Assembly (NCBI GenBank): GCA_964023205.1
Contig: OZ026840.1
Coordinates: 29,888,064-29,952,063 of the forward strand
Length of the DNA stretch: 64,000 nucleotides
Direction of reading: 5' to 3'
Source: Lutraria lutraria
Taxonomy: Eukaryota; Mollusca; Bivalvia; Venerida; Mactridae
In this document: positions 52,001 to 62,541 of the stretch, piece by piece
How the letters are laid out: each line of letters opens with the position of its first letter
Numbering within the stretch: position 1 is the first letter of the stretch
Notes under the pieces: model-generated
Told to the model about the DNA's origin: nothing
What the model saw: the letters and a program-made list of their open reading frames with translations, nothing else
Database searches by the model: none
Program-made: the position numbers and the translations under genes

Positions 52001-52393
52001 CAATGCGATTGCGCATGCGCGCGTGGATAACGACAAGTGTTTCGACCAGATTTTTAGTTGCATCTACCGTTAATACAACTACCTGTAGGCAGCATGATCG
52101 GCAAACATTTGTTGGTGATCAATAAATCTTTAAGGTCAACACATGTCACATATTTCTGCAGTCTTTAGCCTATGAACAATCGAAGCACTTGCACGTTGTC
52201 AATTCAGAGCATCAAGCCCGTTAACACACCAAAGTATTCGTTAAGATGATTTATCCGAATTTGGCAAAGTTGAACCTGTATCAACTTAAATACGGTATTT
52301 TACCGGTGGCACTTCAGACATGTATTCACAGACACCCGTATAAGTATTACCTTTCATTGGCCCTCCAATAAGTATAATTGTTTTCAGCATCAT
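31007..52393 (-). CDS. GMPPA: GMPPA, mannose-1-phosphate guanyltransferase regulatory subunit alpha, 11 coding exons
   Basis: Exons: 52393-52351, 50682-50585, 49740-49637, 48185-47993, 47167-47108, 42496-42366, 34846-34715, 34185-34041, 33655-33563, 31730-31559, 31107-31007 (TAA). All phases agree; 423 aa against about 420 in human. GMPPA is the allosteric, GDP-mannose-sensing partner of the catalytic GMPPB, controlling GDP-mannose supply for glycosylation in the cytosol. Visible: N-terminal nucleotidyltransferase signature [16 protein letters not shown] (7-22) with PKPLFPV (26-32); [10 protein letters not shown] (115-124); YVEKP (170-174); FWSQIKSAG (246-254); then a left-handed beta-helix of hexapeptides (about 285-350) with [10 protein letters not shown] (303-312). 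The loop [13 protein letters not shown] and [12 protein letters not shown] matches the GMPPA-specific loop known to contact and inhibit GMPPB, which separates it from GMPPB. The tail is KNQIIL. Two in-frame ATGs (52393, 52390) compete; the second gives the human-like MLK start. Confidence 0.96.
32087..33260. repeat. 37-bp tandem array (about 31 copies) in the GMPPA intron between exons 9 and 10
   Basis: Unit of 37 bp beginning AACCAAAATAATTAGTCTAT and ending in TATAGCGTGG. I count 31 occurrences of the ACCAAAATA core, with no unique spacers. Variants recur: ATTAGT or ACTAGT, GATAT or GAGAT, GCGTGG or GGGTGG, and two shortened copies lacking four bases near 32210 and 32395. Four GATGGCG-type copies cluster near 33061-33190, suggesting local homogenisation. 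The 3' edge decays into three short GTCTCTAGTCTATTTAT copies. Confidence 0.97.
34912..35096. mobile_element. TACAGTCAAACCTGTG miniature inverted-repeat element, best-preserved copy
   Basis: Left TACAGTCAAACACCTGTGAA, right ACACAGGTTTGACTGTA. The 185-bp copy keeps all internal blocks, with TA at both ends, and lies in the GMPPA intron between exons 6 and 7. Confidence 0.78.
35608..35808. mobile_element. TTAAAAAAATGTTTGTTTG-family element
   Basis: Left TCAAATATTGTTTGTTTCTG, right GTAACAGGAAACAAACATTA, inverted. GCCCACTTTT and CTACCCTC internal blocks. GMPPA intron between exons 6 and 7. Confidence 0.62.
35846..36337. repeat. Interspersed repeat ending in a CTCACCTGATGAATCAGGTGAG hairpin family end
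   Basis: Starts AACAAGAGGGCCAAGATCAC. Two direct repeats of GCAAATTTTCTAA...CAAGGGCCCATAACTCTT lie at about 35981 and 36138. Next comes GCCGGACGCCGGACA-type sequence (36250-36292), and the end is AGCTCACCTGATGAATCAGG then TGAGCT. From memory, this layout is common in bivalve genomes; it supports but does not prove the taxonomic guess. Confidence 0.6.
38536..38716. mobile_element. TACAGTACAACCTCTC miniature inverted-repeat element
   Basis: Left TACAGTACAACCTCTCCAGA, right TAGAGGAGGCACTGTA. Internal AACAACAACATAATTTTGCT is exact. Confidence 0.72.
39274..39395. mobile_element. TACAGTCAAACCTGTG element, internally deleted copy
   Basis: Left TACAGTCAAACCTGTGAACA is intact. The right end breaks off at CACAGGTTT, about 25 bases before a SINE. 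Part of the middle is missing. Confidence 0.65.
39422..39666 (+). mobile_element. SINE (class II tRNA-derived), best-preserved copy
   Basis: Head CCTCCGTGGTCGAGTGGTTA, then AGGTCGCTGACTTCAAATCA, variable arm CCTCTCACTGATAGAGGG, B box GTGGGTTCGAG. Body GGTACTGGTTCTTCGAAGGA, tail CGATATAAACAAACAAAAAG. The A box and long variable arm resemble tRNA-Leu/Ser. Confidence 0.87.
40558..40820. mobile_element. TACAGTCAAACCTGTG element interrupted by the 78-bp palindrome
   Basis: Left ACTCAGTCAAACTGGTGAAC, right CACTGGTTTGACTGTA. It is longer than its relatives because of the insertion at 40606-40683. Confidence 0.75.
40606..40683. mobile_element. 78-bp palindromic element, copy 1 (nested)
   Basis: Starts TCGAGGGCTCAGCGCAACAC and ends GTTGCGTTGAACCCTCGA. 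Arms of about 30 bp pair with about three mismatches around an 18-base AT-rich loop. It is inserted inside the inverted-repeat element at 40558-40820, with TA on both sides; removing it restores that element's expected sequence. Confidence 0.85.
42593..42670. mobile_element. 78-bp palindromic element, copy 2
   Basis: Same length and orientation as copy 1 and nearly identical (GTCGTAACTTG in place of GTCATAAGTTG). It lies about 100 bp upstream (in gene direction) of GMPPA exon 6. No exact flanking duplication is visible. Confidence 0.85.
43259..43597. mobile_element. CAGGGC-end miniature element with GGGGAA motifs
   Basis: Ends CAGGGCCCT and AGGGCCCTG are inverted. Interior has repeated GGGGAATTT and GGCCGAATTTCGGCCCC, itself palindromic and shared with the 27127 copy. 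Related, more decayed stretches are at about 6715-6800, 13100-13420, 49825-49985 and 55400-55630. Confidence 0.7.
45010..45285. repeat. Member of the 7225-7436 element family
   Basis: Contains the shared AGCATATGATAACAGAAACA and GAGTTATCTGCCCTTGAAT blocks, then TTTTTCCTATGCGCCATGTG near the right end, inverted with respect to CATAGGAAAAA-like sequence on the left (45053-45066). Confidence 0.5.
45325..45525 (-). mobile_element. SINE (class II tRNA-derived), internally shortened
   Basis: Carries the tail GTTTGAGTTTTACATCCC, body and tRNA head, but lacks parts of the body and has a damaged B box. Confidence 0.75.
46098..46495. mobile_element. TTAAAAAAATGTTTGTTTG-family element with long ends
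   Basis: Left AGGCTTAAATTAAAATTAAG then TTTGTTTGCCCTTTACCGAC. Right GTCGGTAAAGAGCAAACAAA then TTTAATTTAGGCCT. Inverted repeats of about 40 bp with a 300-bp interior; the clearest long-arm member of the family. Confidence 0.72.
48322..48685. mobile_element. hAT-like miniature element with 8-bp target duplication
   Basis: Terminal inverted repeats CAAAGGGGTT(C)GTCAC and GTGAC(A)AACCCCTTTG bound a 364-bp AT-rich body. The bases immediately outside are an exact 8-bp direct repeat, GGTTCAAC (48314-48321 and 48686-48693). An 8-bp duplication and CA-starting ends are hAT hallmarks. No coding capacity. It lies in the GMPPA intron between exons 3 and 4. Confidence 0.82.
48694..48858 (-). repeat. Third SINE-like family, copy 3
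   Basis: Contains AAAAGGGCATGACCTGCGGT, GGGATTTGACC (B-box-like) and ACCACTGCAGGACCA. It directly follows the hAT-like element's duplicated target site. Confidence 0.5.
50403..50480. mobile_element. 78-bp palindromic element, copy 3 (inverted orientation)
   Basis: Same 78-bp element, read in the opposite orientation: starts TCGAGGGTTCAGCGCAACAG and ends GTTGCGCTCAGCCCTCGA. It is flanked by TG on both sides. It lies about 100 bp downstream (in gene direction) of GMPPA exon 2. Confidence 0.85.
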
Positions 52394-55300
52394 ACTAGCA
52401 GGTTTCAAGGTTCAGACAACGAAATAATTTTAGTTTTAGACAAGTGTTGTCGTGTAAATAAAATCCCGATCAGTTAGGCGCTTTATTCTGTATTACAGAC
52501 GCTTGAAAGCTAATAAATAAAAACAACCCAACGTAATTTTATTGAACAAAAGGAATCTACCCATCAGAAAACGACAAAACAGGAGAAACACTAAGAACAG
52601 AGTCTTGGATATTGACAATCATAGAAAATTCATTGTTAGGAGCGATATCGCGAAGTTTAAATTTAATGTGTTAGATAATTATATAAGTCCTTGATAAAAC
52701 CATCCTTACAAGCCAAAGGCCTGTGTTATCATCATTATAAATTAGAATTTGAAGGTCAGATGTATATAAAGTATTGATATATTTGTACATATTAAGGGGA
52801 AAAGCTACATGTACGTACGTCTTACCAAGGAAAAGCAGTTTGCCTTGAATGAATATACGTCTACTCCTAATTAATCTATTCCTAAGCTCTGACGTCCCTG
52901 ATATAATATTGTTATGCAAAATAATATATACAACATCAATTTTTAATTCAATATCAAGAACTTTATCTATAAATCAAAGCTCCATTAGCTTTTTGGAAGT
53001 TAAAAATAAAATGTAGGTCTTATTTTACCGAGAAGGATTCATATCTCATGTCACTGAAACTGAATTTTACTAGCAATAAAAAATCGATCATATTGCGAAA
53101 ATAAGAAAAAGCATCTAACAATATTTTACGAGATGTGGCTAAACAAAGACATTATATATATAAATATTATTTTTGAGCAATAAAAAAATAATTCTCATAT
53201 TTCTATATTTTATCGATTCTTCTGTATTAGAAAACTAAAAAAGCTAATTGCGTCGCGCCTCAGCGCAACGCATGTTTGGGGTCATGTAACTGAAAGTCAC
53301 TGGTGAGGTAGTAGTGAACAGTGTTGGTGGTAGTGAATAGATTTGTGTAACAAAGTGATACAATGTAGACGTGAAATTGCTGAATTATAGACACGAAATG
53401 CCATCTCGTGTTATGAATTTAATGCTATTGCTAAACTTTATTTACTGTTTTTACATTTAAGGATTTCAAACTCTAATATAAATTCTAAATTTAGAATCAT
53501 TTATAAGACTTTGTCTTTTCCCGAAAGACGTGATTGATTGCCAGTGGGTGCAGTGGTAAAATGCTCGCTTATGAAATAAGAGGTCCTGGGTTCAATCCCC
53601 GGTCGGAGCCTATTACTTTTTTAGTATTTTTTTCTTGATAGAACATTTTTCTCAATTAATTAGCTAAGATATCAAAGCGGAAGCATGCTTGTGTTTAAAA
53701 AAAATGAGTAAACATACAAGCTAGTTTAAAGCAATTCAGAAAACCTGATCATGTATCACATTCAAACTGTTATAGCCGAAAATCTATCTGGTGAAAGTGT
53801 TTTATATTTTCACATCTTGTTTATATATCTTTGAAGATATTTTTTTATCTAAGTGATATAGAATGTCCCCACACAGGGGCACTGGTTATAGTTGTTTGGA
53901 CAAATGTGCATTTTTTGCTTCTGTGAAAACGGGAGTCTGTTTTATGCACATGCGATTATTTTATATGAAAAAGATGTTAAAAGCAATGTTCATTTGTTGC
54001 TAAAGGTCATTTTGTTAAATGAATGGGTCCAAAATGTAAACCAACACTAAAAACAATTATACAAAAACTTATTTTATGTGCATTTTTTCTAAATAATGCC
54101 CTGTTTTTTTTTTCAAATTTGGGCAAAAATGATAAGAGGGGATGTGTCACTTCAAATATAAAAAAAACTATAATGGGACGGTGAAATTTGCTAAAATTTA
54201 AGTTAAATGTCTTACAGTTTCTAAAAAGGAATAAAGTAATGAAAGCTGTTACAGACCGAAATCCTTAACAGCTGCACTCCAGTCTTAATTTCGTTTTAAG
54301 AAATATTTCGTTCGTACATGCCCTTGTTCGCTCTGTTATATCATCGACCAAATTAGTCAGCTTATCTACGCGTTATGAAGTAACATTGATTTTTTTCTGG
54401 GTATGTGTCTCCATCAATCTTATTCAAACTTTCCTAAACCCCTAAAAAATATTGATATGTTACGATGAAATTAAAATCGCTGATCGTGTACACTTTTCAA
54501 TGTAAACAAAGGGAACGATAATAGATAGCACGTACAGAGGACAAAGTTATTTTCAGTAAAGTTCGGCTATACTACTGATGGGATTCGTATGGAAATTTAC
54601 AGGAATGATCTTTACTAATAGAAGTTGCACATATATAAAAGGTTTTACTGTTGAGTGATTTTTAACGAAGTTGTGGCCCTTTAATTTTTTATACATAAAG
54701 TCAACACACAGCCTTCGTCTTTAAAACTGCTGAGGAAATTTCAGTGAAAATTCACAGGAATGTTTGTCCCAAAGCTTAGCTCTGCAGTGTTATTCTTGTA
54801 ACTATTAATACGATGTACTTACATTCCAAGAGTATATACAATGCGACACAGTATGTTTAAATTTACAAAAGTACTAAATGAAACGAATAAATGAAAACTT
54901 AATATTAACAGCTATATGTACGTATTACATTTGATTTCTGACAATTATTTTTACTTAATCAACAAAATTCTCACATTTACAAATAAAGCTAGATAATAAC
55001 TGTACTGTATTGGTAAATTGATGATTTTGTTCTGTTCTGTTACATTTTATGTTATTTTCAATGTTTGGAAAATGTTGTTTATAGTTCACGCATGTAAGTG
55101 TATGTTTATGTTTATTTGAAGATGGGCTGTAATGCTTAAGTCTTAATAAAGTATATGTTCTGTTCTGTTTATGTATGCCCAAAGTGTCTGTGTGATATAT
55201 TATGATAGTTCTGTGTCAGTTCATTTCTGCACAATAACAGTTGATAAACTTGATTAATAGGATTAATATATTATGGAAAAATACATTATTGAGTTCAGAT

Positions 55301-56879
55301 TCATTTTACTTAAACAGTGTTGATCCTTTTTTTGGTAAATTGTATATGAGATATGATTTTGTAAAATTAATCAGTTAGAATGTTGTTTGCCTGTTATTTT
55401 TACCCCCCCCCCCCCTGGCCATGTTTCCCCCTAAAATGTCTTCAGATGTAAATAAACCATACATTGTTGGCCAATGTTTCCCCTCCTGGTCACTTTTTCT
55501 CTTTTTCATCAAATATAATTAAATCATACAGTCTTGGCAATTTTACCCTCCTGGCCACCTCTTCCCCTACACCCCTGAATCATGAAATAAAACTTACCAT
55601 TATATTATTTTGTTACATTCATTGTCACTTTGCCCCTCTGGGCGACTCAGAAATATGAAGGTAAAGACGTTAGTATTGACTCAAATTTTAACTCAGAAAT
55701 GTGAACAGTATATTAAAACTAAAAACAATGAACACAAAGACGTAAGTATTAACTAAGAAATATGAACACACAGAAATATAAACGCACAGACGTGAGTATA
55801 AGCTCAGAAATATGAATGCTGTTTTATAAATGACTTTCATTGATAATACATGTTTATGCATATTGTGTAGTGTTTGTTTATGTATTATCTTATAATACAG
55901 ATTTCATTATGTTGCCTTTGACTGTTGTAAAATACTTGATCCACATAAATATTTTATAAGTTTCATGTCTGCGTAGATGTTATCATCTACATGCTCAATG
56001 CTTTGACATTGCTTAATTATAGTTGTGTTGATATATATCATTGTGTGTGTTGAAGTCATTATGTTAAGTCTTTATTGAATTCTTTAACACTTTCCTTTTT
56101 TCTGATGTTTAAGAAATTTAACTCACCATTGAAGATATTATATCATTGATTATTACTTCAAATTATTATGTTGTATGATACTGACTGCATGAATTTTGGT
56201 ATCCTTCCATCCACATTGCAGAATATCTTAATGCCTTGAATATCCTTTAAATTCTTTTAACTTGCAATGTGTATAAAATAGGTATATCTGTACACTGAAT
56301 ACATTTTTGTTGATGTATACAATGAATATAGAAAATAAACCAGACTGATTTGTCCACAGGTAAGTAAATATCGACATTCTCTTGATTGCAAGTGCTTCAA
56401 TAATTGAATACGTATTGTTTGAAGTAATAATTCAACAAATAATAATAAAATGCAGCAAAAACAGCGTTTTTGTTATGTTAGTTATGGTGTGAAGGTGTGA
56501 AACAGTTATACCTTATAAGGTTTTCTATAGTTTGCGTTAATCCCCGGGGCACAAATATTACAATATAGACGTAAATTAAAGCGTGTTTTTAATTTCAGGT
56601 ATATATCTATTAAATTGTTCAGTATTTTTTTACTCAAATAAAAAGACACTAAGTATAATTTACCATCAACCCGCCCATGAAAATACATTACTGTAAATAC
56701 TAAAATAGATTTATTAGACATACCTTTAGTATAAAATATACATATTCAAAAGTTGTTTACAAGCATTGGCACAGTGGTATAAAAGGTGTTAAAATTAAGT
56801 TACTATTTATCATTTCATGATCTGGTGTATAGCGATTCTCTTGGTGGAGTCGCACATACGCCTTTGTTTTTTAGTTTGT
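52394..56879. other. GMPPA upstream region, no gene seen
   Basis: Contains the GMPPA 5' flank, the tRNA-like relic at 53538-53611, a poly-C run at 55404-55417 followed by TTTCCCC-type repeats, and AT-rich sequence. The GMPPA transcription start is probably within about 150 bases of 52393, but no core promoter motif is clear. Confidence 0.5.
53538..53611 (+). pseudogene. tRNA-like relic
   Basis: GGGTGCAGTGGTAAAATGCT resembles an A box and CCTGGGTTCAATCCCCGG is a well-formed T arm with B box. The 3' end CGGAGCC has no partner at the 5' end (GATTGCC), so no acceptor stem forms. A tRNA pseudogene or SINE head is more likely than a working gene. Confidence 0.5.
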
Positions 56880-58935
56880 GTCGTGCTATTCTCACGACAC
56901 CGTTTGTAAATCAAACGACGTGCTATTCTCACGCAGCCGCTTCTAAATAAAACGACGTGCTATTCTAACGACACGGCTTGTAAATAAAACGACGTGCTAT
57001 TCTTACGACACCGCTTATAAATAAAACGACGTGCTATTCTCACGACACCGTTTGTAAATAAAACGACGTGTTAATCTTACGACACCGTTTGCAAATAAAA
57101 CGACGTGTTATTCTTACGGCACCGTTTGCAAATAAAACGACGTGTTATTCTTACGACACCGTTTGCAAATAAAACGACGTGTTATTCTTACGACACCGTT
57201 TGCAAATAAAACGACGTGTTATTCTTACGACACCGCTTGTAAATAAAACGACGTGTAATTCTCACGACACCGTTTGCAAATAAAACGACGTGTTATTCTT
57301 ACGACACCGTTTGCAAATAAAACGACGTGTTATTCTCACGACATCGCTTGCAAATTAAACGACGTGTTATTCTCACGACACCGTTTGTAAATAAAACGAC
57401 GTGTTATTCTCACGACTACGTTTGCAAATAAAACGACGTGCTATTCTTACGACACCGTTTGCAAATAAAACGACGTGTTATTCTCACGACACCGCTTACA
57501 AATTAAACGACGTGTTATTCTCACGACACCGTTTGTAAATAAAATGATGTGGTATTCTCACGACACCGTTTGTAATGAAAAATGATGTGTTATTCTTACG
57601 ACACCGCTTGCAAATTAAACGACGTGTTATTCTCACGACACCGTTTGTAAATAAAACGACGTGTTATTCTTACGACACCGCTTGTAAATAAAACGACGTG
57701 TAATTCTCACGACACCGTTTGCAAATAAAACGACGTGTTATTCTTACGACACCGCTTGTAAATAAAACGACGTGTTATTCTCACGACACCGTTTGCAAAT
57801 AAAACGACGTGCTATTCTTACGACACCGTTTGCAAATAAAACGACGTGTTATTCTCACGACACCGCTTGCAAATTAAACGGCGTGTTATTCTCACGACAC
57901 CGTTTGTAAATAAAATGATGTGTTATTCTTACGACACCGCTTGCAAATAAAACGACGTGTTATTCTTACGACACCCTATGCAAATAAAACGACGTGTTAT
58001 TCTCACGACACCGCTTGTAAATTAAACGACGTGTTATTCTCACGACACCGTTTGTAAATAAAATGATGTGTTATTCTCACGACACCGCTTGCAAATTAAA
58101 CGGCGTGTTATTCTCACGACACCGTTTGTAAATAAAATGATGTGTTATTCTCACGACACCGTTTGTAAATAAAATGATGTGTTATTCTTACGACACCGCT
58201 TGTAAATAAAACGACGTGTTATTCTTACGACACCCTATGCAAATAAAACGACGTGTTATTCTCACGACACCGCTTGTAAATTAAACGACGTGTTATTCTC
58301 ACGACACCGTTTGTAAATAAAATGATGTGTTATTCTCACGACACCGTTTGCAAATAAAACGACGTGCTATTCTTACGACACCGTTTGTAAATAAAATGAT
58401 GTGCTATTCTTACGACACCGTTTGCAAATAAAACGACGTGTTATTCTCACGACACCGCTTGTAAATTAAACGACGTGTTATTCTCACGACACCGTTTGTA
58501 AATAAAATGATGTGTTATTCTCACGACACCGTTTGCAAATAAAACGACGTGTTATTCTCACGACACCGCTTGTAAATTAAACGGCGTGTTATTCGCACGA
58601 CACTGTTTGTAAATAAAATGATGTGTTATTCTTACGACACCGCTTGTAAATAATACGACGTGTTATTCTCAGGACACCGTTTGTAAATAAAACGACGTGT
58701 TATTCTCACGACACCGTTTGCAAATAAAACGACGTGTTATTCTTACGACACCCTATGCAAATAAAACGACGTGTTTTTCTGACGCCACTGCTTGTAAATA
58801 AAACGACGTGTTATTCTCACGACACCGTTTGTAAGTAAAACGACGTGTTATTCTCACGACACCGTTTGCAGATTAAATGACGTGTTATTCTCACGACACC
58901 GCTTGTAAATACGACTACGTGTTATTATCACGACA
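56880..58935. repeat. 37-bp tandem array (about 55 copies), intergenic
   Basis: Unit of 37 bp: AAATAAAACGACGTGTTATT followed by CTCACGACACCGTTTGT. Copies abut directly, so this is a satellite-like minisatellite. Variants include CTCACG or CTTACG, CCGTTTG or CCGCTTG or CCTATG, and AAACGACG or AAATGATG. These variant types recur in blocks, such as the run CGCTTGTAAATTAAACGACG followed by AAATGATGTG, which indicates higher-order amplification. The unit is CpG-rich inside AT-rich flanks. Edges (56880, 58935) are where units become unrecognisable. Confidence 0.97.
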
Positions 58936-60818
58936 CACTTACTGACACCAATTATTCCCGAATACTGAATTATTGCTAAATAATTATGTTAAATCTTTTT
59001 ATTCACAACATATTTCAAAGGTATACATATTTACTGGTCAGTCATGGACAGTGCATACCAAATGATTATACAGTACAACATAATCTTTAAACATTTGATT
59101 TAAGGTCAAACACCCAATTAGTAAATGGCCAGTGTTTACTAATTTCAAAGGCTAACACGCATTGTTTTACGCGGTGCTTCCCGATTGCTGTCTCCGCAGC
59201 AACATTTGTACTTGTAGGTCCTTGATTTCTTATACATTAAGTCAACACACAGGATTGTACGCTCGGATTATTTCTGGAAGAGTTGTGGGACCTTAAAGGT
59301 CATTGTTGAGTAAAGTTTGCCCATACTAGTTCTCGTTTTCAACTTTAATGCTATTCATACAGTAATGCTTTGTGTGGAATAAAACAATATTGCTAATATT
59401 TAAGGTCAAAGTCATGTGGCTTTCTATTACATTCTATATATTTGCCTTCTTATACAGAAAAATCTCAAGGAGAAAATTATAACTTTATGGTTTTCCTTCA
59501 GTTCACGATCACACTCTGTTTCTGGCATATGATATGGCCCTTTTTGACACATTATGTTCTTTATTCGGCGGTCGTTTTGTTCTAAATAATCAATGAGTGT
59601 TTTAAAAGAATGACTATTTTTCTATTAACAGAGATTTAATGCTTTAGTACTCTAAGTAAAAAATAATAATTATTATATTTTAAATAAAAACAAATATCAT
59701 CAATGCTTATAGTTGCTCATAAAATACACAAAGGAGAATACTGCGTATGATAAATGTCAGTAGTTTGTCGTAGTTGCCTCCCTTGCACTATCAGCGGTTC
59801 ACGATATAAACTAAATTGGTTCCCGTTCCAAGTTGCAGTGCACCAAAGGTACACACAAGTCAACGGGAACAACTTTAGATTCTGATTGTCATGTATAATA
59901 ATTGGTTATGGTTGTGGCAGTATGGATCGAGCATCGTCGCACAATTTAGATTCTAGTTATTCTAATGCAAGAAATACAGACAAAACTTCATGTACATACC
60001 TCAGTAAGCATTGTTGAAATATGGTTAGTTTTCCAGCTATAGTGAACTGTACGAATGAAGGTGTAGGTATATCTATGGTTGGTCGTTTAGTTGTTTAACA
60101 CGAACCTTGACCATCACGAGACCTTACTCTATAGCCGAGGACACGTTATCTCTCAGAATTTGCTCTAAGCGAGCTCTTTAGATTTGAATCGAACATTTGT
60201 CGAATTCAGGGACATAAGAAATATTTAGCGAGCTACCTATCTGTTATCATTCAGTTACAGACGGACTGAACAAACGGTAGGGAGGTCTCCGGGTGAAGCC
60301 AAAAAATAATTTTAGACTGTGCTACACTCCCAATAGGACAATGATCTCCAATAATTCAGGACATGCAAGACGTGTCATCTCTCTGGAATTGATGACGATT
60401 AAAATGATAAAACGAGTTCAAATGATAGTAGCCAATTTATCATAGACACGTCAACTCATCAAATTGTGTCATTACAGAACCTCGTGTTCAAATATTCCCA
60501 TTCATCATGTTTCTCGTTTTTGTGGCTGGCAAGATGAGGGATAATTCCCAAGCGTATCACTGGCTACCATTGCCAAAATGTAGGTGTGTGTATGACCATA
60601 TAACACGTAATTTTCTCATTTTATCGTTTGTTTGTTCCTTCGTTGGGTTGAACTGTTTACGACATATTTTCCAGATGCTCGTATGTACGGTTCATGTGAT
60701 ATGACTTTTTGCATAGTACCCAGAATTCCCTGCGGAGTACCAGTCAGAAACTCCTCGGCGTTTTTCCATAGAAGAAGTCTCGGACGTAATAAGCAGGCGA
60801 TCGATAAAAACGTTTATA
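58936..60818. other. Intergenic, no gene seen
   Basis: AT-rich sequence after the second array. Stray motifs such as GGCCCTTTTTGACACATTAT (about 59535) recall the TACAGTCAAACCTGTG family interior but lack its ends. The short open frames near 60507-60835 have no recognisable domain and overlap in different frames. Confidence 0.45.
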
Positions 60819-61068
60819 AGTGTTTGTTTGTTTGAGTTTTACGCCCCCTTTTCAACAGTCAGGGTCATAATATATCATGAGTCGGACAGTTCACTTAACC
60901 ATAGTTCCCGGGAATCCGAGTACTAAACTCCCATCCTCTGTAAGCAACTGTCTACTTTATCACATAAAGAAACTTGGTCGGTAGCTGGTCTCGAACCCAC
61001 GACCCTTATCAGTGAGAGGTTACAGTAATTAGTTTAGCGACCTTAACTACTCGACCACGGAGGCGGGT
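60819..61068 (-). mobile_element. SINE (class II tRNA-derived)
   Basis: Tail GTTTGTTTGTTTGAGTTTTA on the plus strand, body and head ending CTCGACCACGGAGGCGGG. Close to the consensus of the other copies. Confidence 0.83.
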
Positions 61069-61143
61069 TCTGTCATTCTAAAATTGACATACTTTAAAAA
61101 GAATGTCTAATGTTTAAACCGTAGTGACCATGAGCCACAAAAC

Positions 61144-61179
61144 CAACAAGTTACGACAGTGTTGCGCTGAGCCCTAGAT
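61144..61179. repeat. Half copy of the 78-bp palindromic element
   Basis: CAAGTTACGACAGTGTTGCG followed by CTGAGCCCTAGA equals one arm of the 78-bp palindrome. The other arm is missing; it sits just beyond a SINE at 60819-61068. Confidence 0.65.
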
Positions 61180-62249
61180 TTGTGACCCCCAATCAAGGTT
61201 GTTGCCGACCACCGCTCTGTATTTCAGGACGTTGGGCAATTTATTCTCTACAGATTTATCCGGATAGATCGATTAGATAATCTAATTAGTTAATATCTTC
61301 AATATTACTTTGTCTACAAGATAATCCTGATTAATTATGACCACAACGGAATAATGGTCACGCAACTGTGACGCATGCCATTAATTTCCCATTAGCTTAC
61401 TGCCGTCAGAGTGGAGACTCGACTCAGCAGTTTGTCATAAAAATTTATTAGGCACGTCGATATCCAATAAATACGTCGGTGAATTAAATCATCTATTTCC
61501 GCGATTCGTCCCGGATTACTTCGCATTGAAGTGTCGCCTGAAATTCCTGCGAGATGGTGGCTGGAATAGGTGAACTCGCTGTCACATGTGGTCACACAGG
61601 ATGACTATTCTAAATTAGACGTCATCATTAAACAGACAAAAGTCCTTGATGACATATTGCATTAACCATACGTCGTTCATCACTCACGACTTACCATCAA
61701 CAGCCACATGGTATATAAGTAACAGCATGCAGCCGTATAACACGTGCAGTCGGACCAAACTGTAAAAACTTCAATTAGCCATTACATTACTTCTGTATTG
61801 AATCCACCATAAGAAATAGGATGCTCCCCTGAGATTGAAATCGTCAGTGTGGTCATATTTTGGGTTTTGCTAGAAAATTGCGCATTTGATCGGTGAAACT
61901 CTCATTATTTCTTTATTGATATTAACAAAGAATCATTGCACTTTATACCAGCAGGAACACTTTATTATAATGTATATAGTGTCTCCGATAGCAGGTACAA
62001 CATATAATTGTTAATACAATACTCTAATGCTGCTTCATTGTTCATAAATCCATAACTGATAATTATGCATTGATTATAAAATCTACATATTATTTCAAGA
62101 ATTCTACAACTGATAATCAAAATTGGTATATTTCTTTAATGGTAAAATTTCAATTACACTGTCTGTCATTGATTAATGATAAAATTAAAATGAAGATTGT
62201 TACATAATGTTATTATAAACCATATAATCTTTCTGGAATCTAAATGTAG

Positions 62250-62356
62250 GAAAAGGGACTAGGCCTACTGTTAAACACGAACACATCTCGGATAAGGCTG
62301 AGTGTGAAGCTCTTGAACTGCCTAAGCTGATCAAGAATGATACTGATTCAGGATGA
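62250..62356 (+). CDS. Weak candidate terminal exon of an unknown gene
   Basis: After an AATGTAG acceptor-like site, 34 codons stay open to a TGA at 62354-62356. The residues include KHEHISDKAECEALELPKL, with a charged composition like real protein. No upstream exon, domain or homologue is recognised, and the pyrimidine tract is poor. It could easily be chance. Confidence 0.15.
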
Positions 62357-62439
62357 CAAAGCCTAATCAGTCTCTGATAAAATTGTGTGTTTATCTTACA
62401 GTGTTATTTTTGTATTTGCATCCTTGCGATTTGTCACAC

Positions 62440-62541
62440 CCTATAGGGATCCTTTTGAATATAGCTCCCCGGGGCACTCAATTCGTAAGCGTTTTCGTAT
62501 ACACCACCCCGAGGAGCTCTATTCGAAATTATCCCTATAGG
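62440..62541. mobile_element. 102-bp palindromic element
   Basis: Left arm CCTATAGGGATCCTTTTGAA, right arm TTCGAAATTATCCCTATAGG. The arms pair over about 35 bases with five mismatches, around a loop near 62475-62506. GC-rich centre (CTCCCCGGGG). No other copy was noticed in the window. Confidence 0.65.

Noticed and set aside
53538..53611. Functional tRNA gene
   Set aside because: The T arm is good but the acceptor stem does not pair.
60507..60835. Two overlapping short open frames as a gene
   Set aside because: Different frames, no splice-supported continuation and no recognisable residues.
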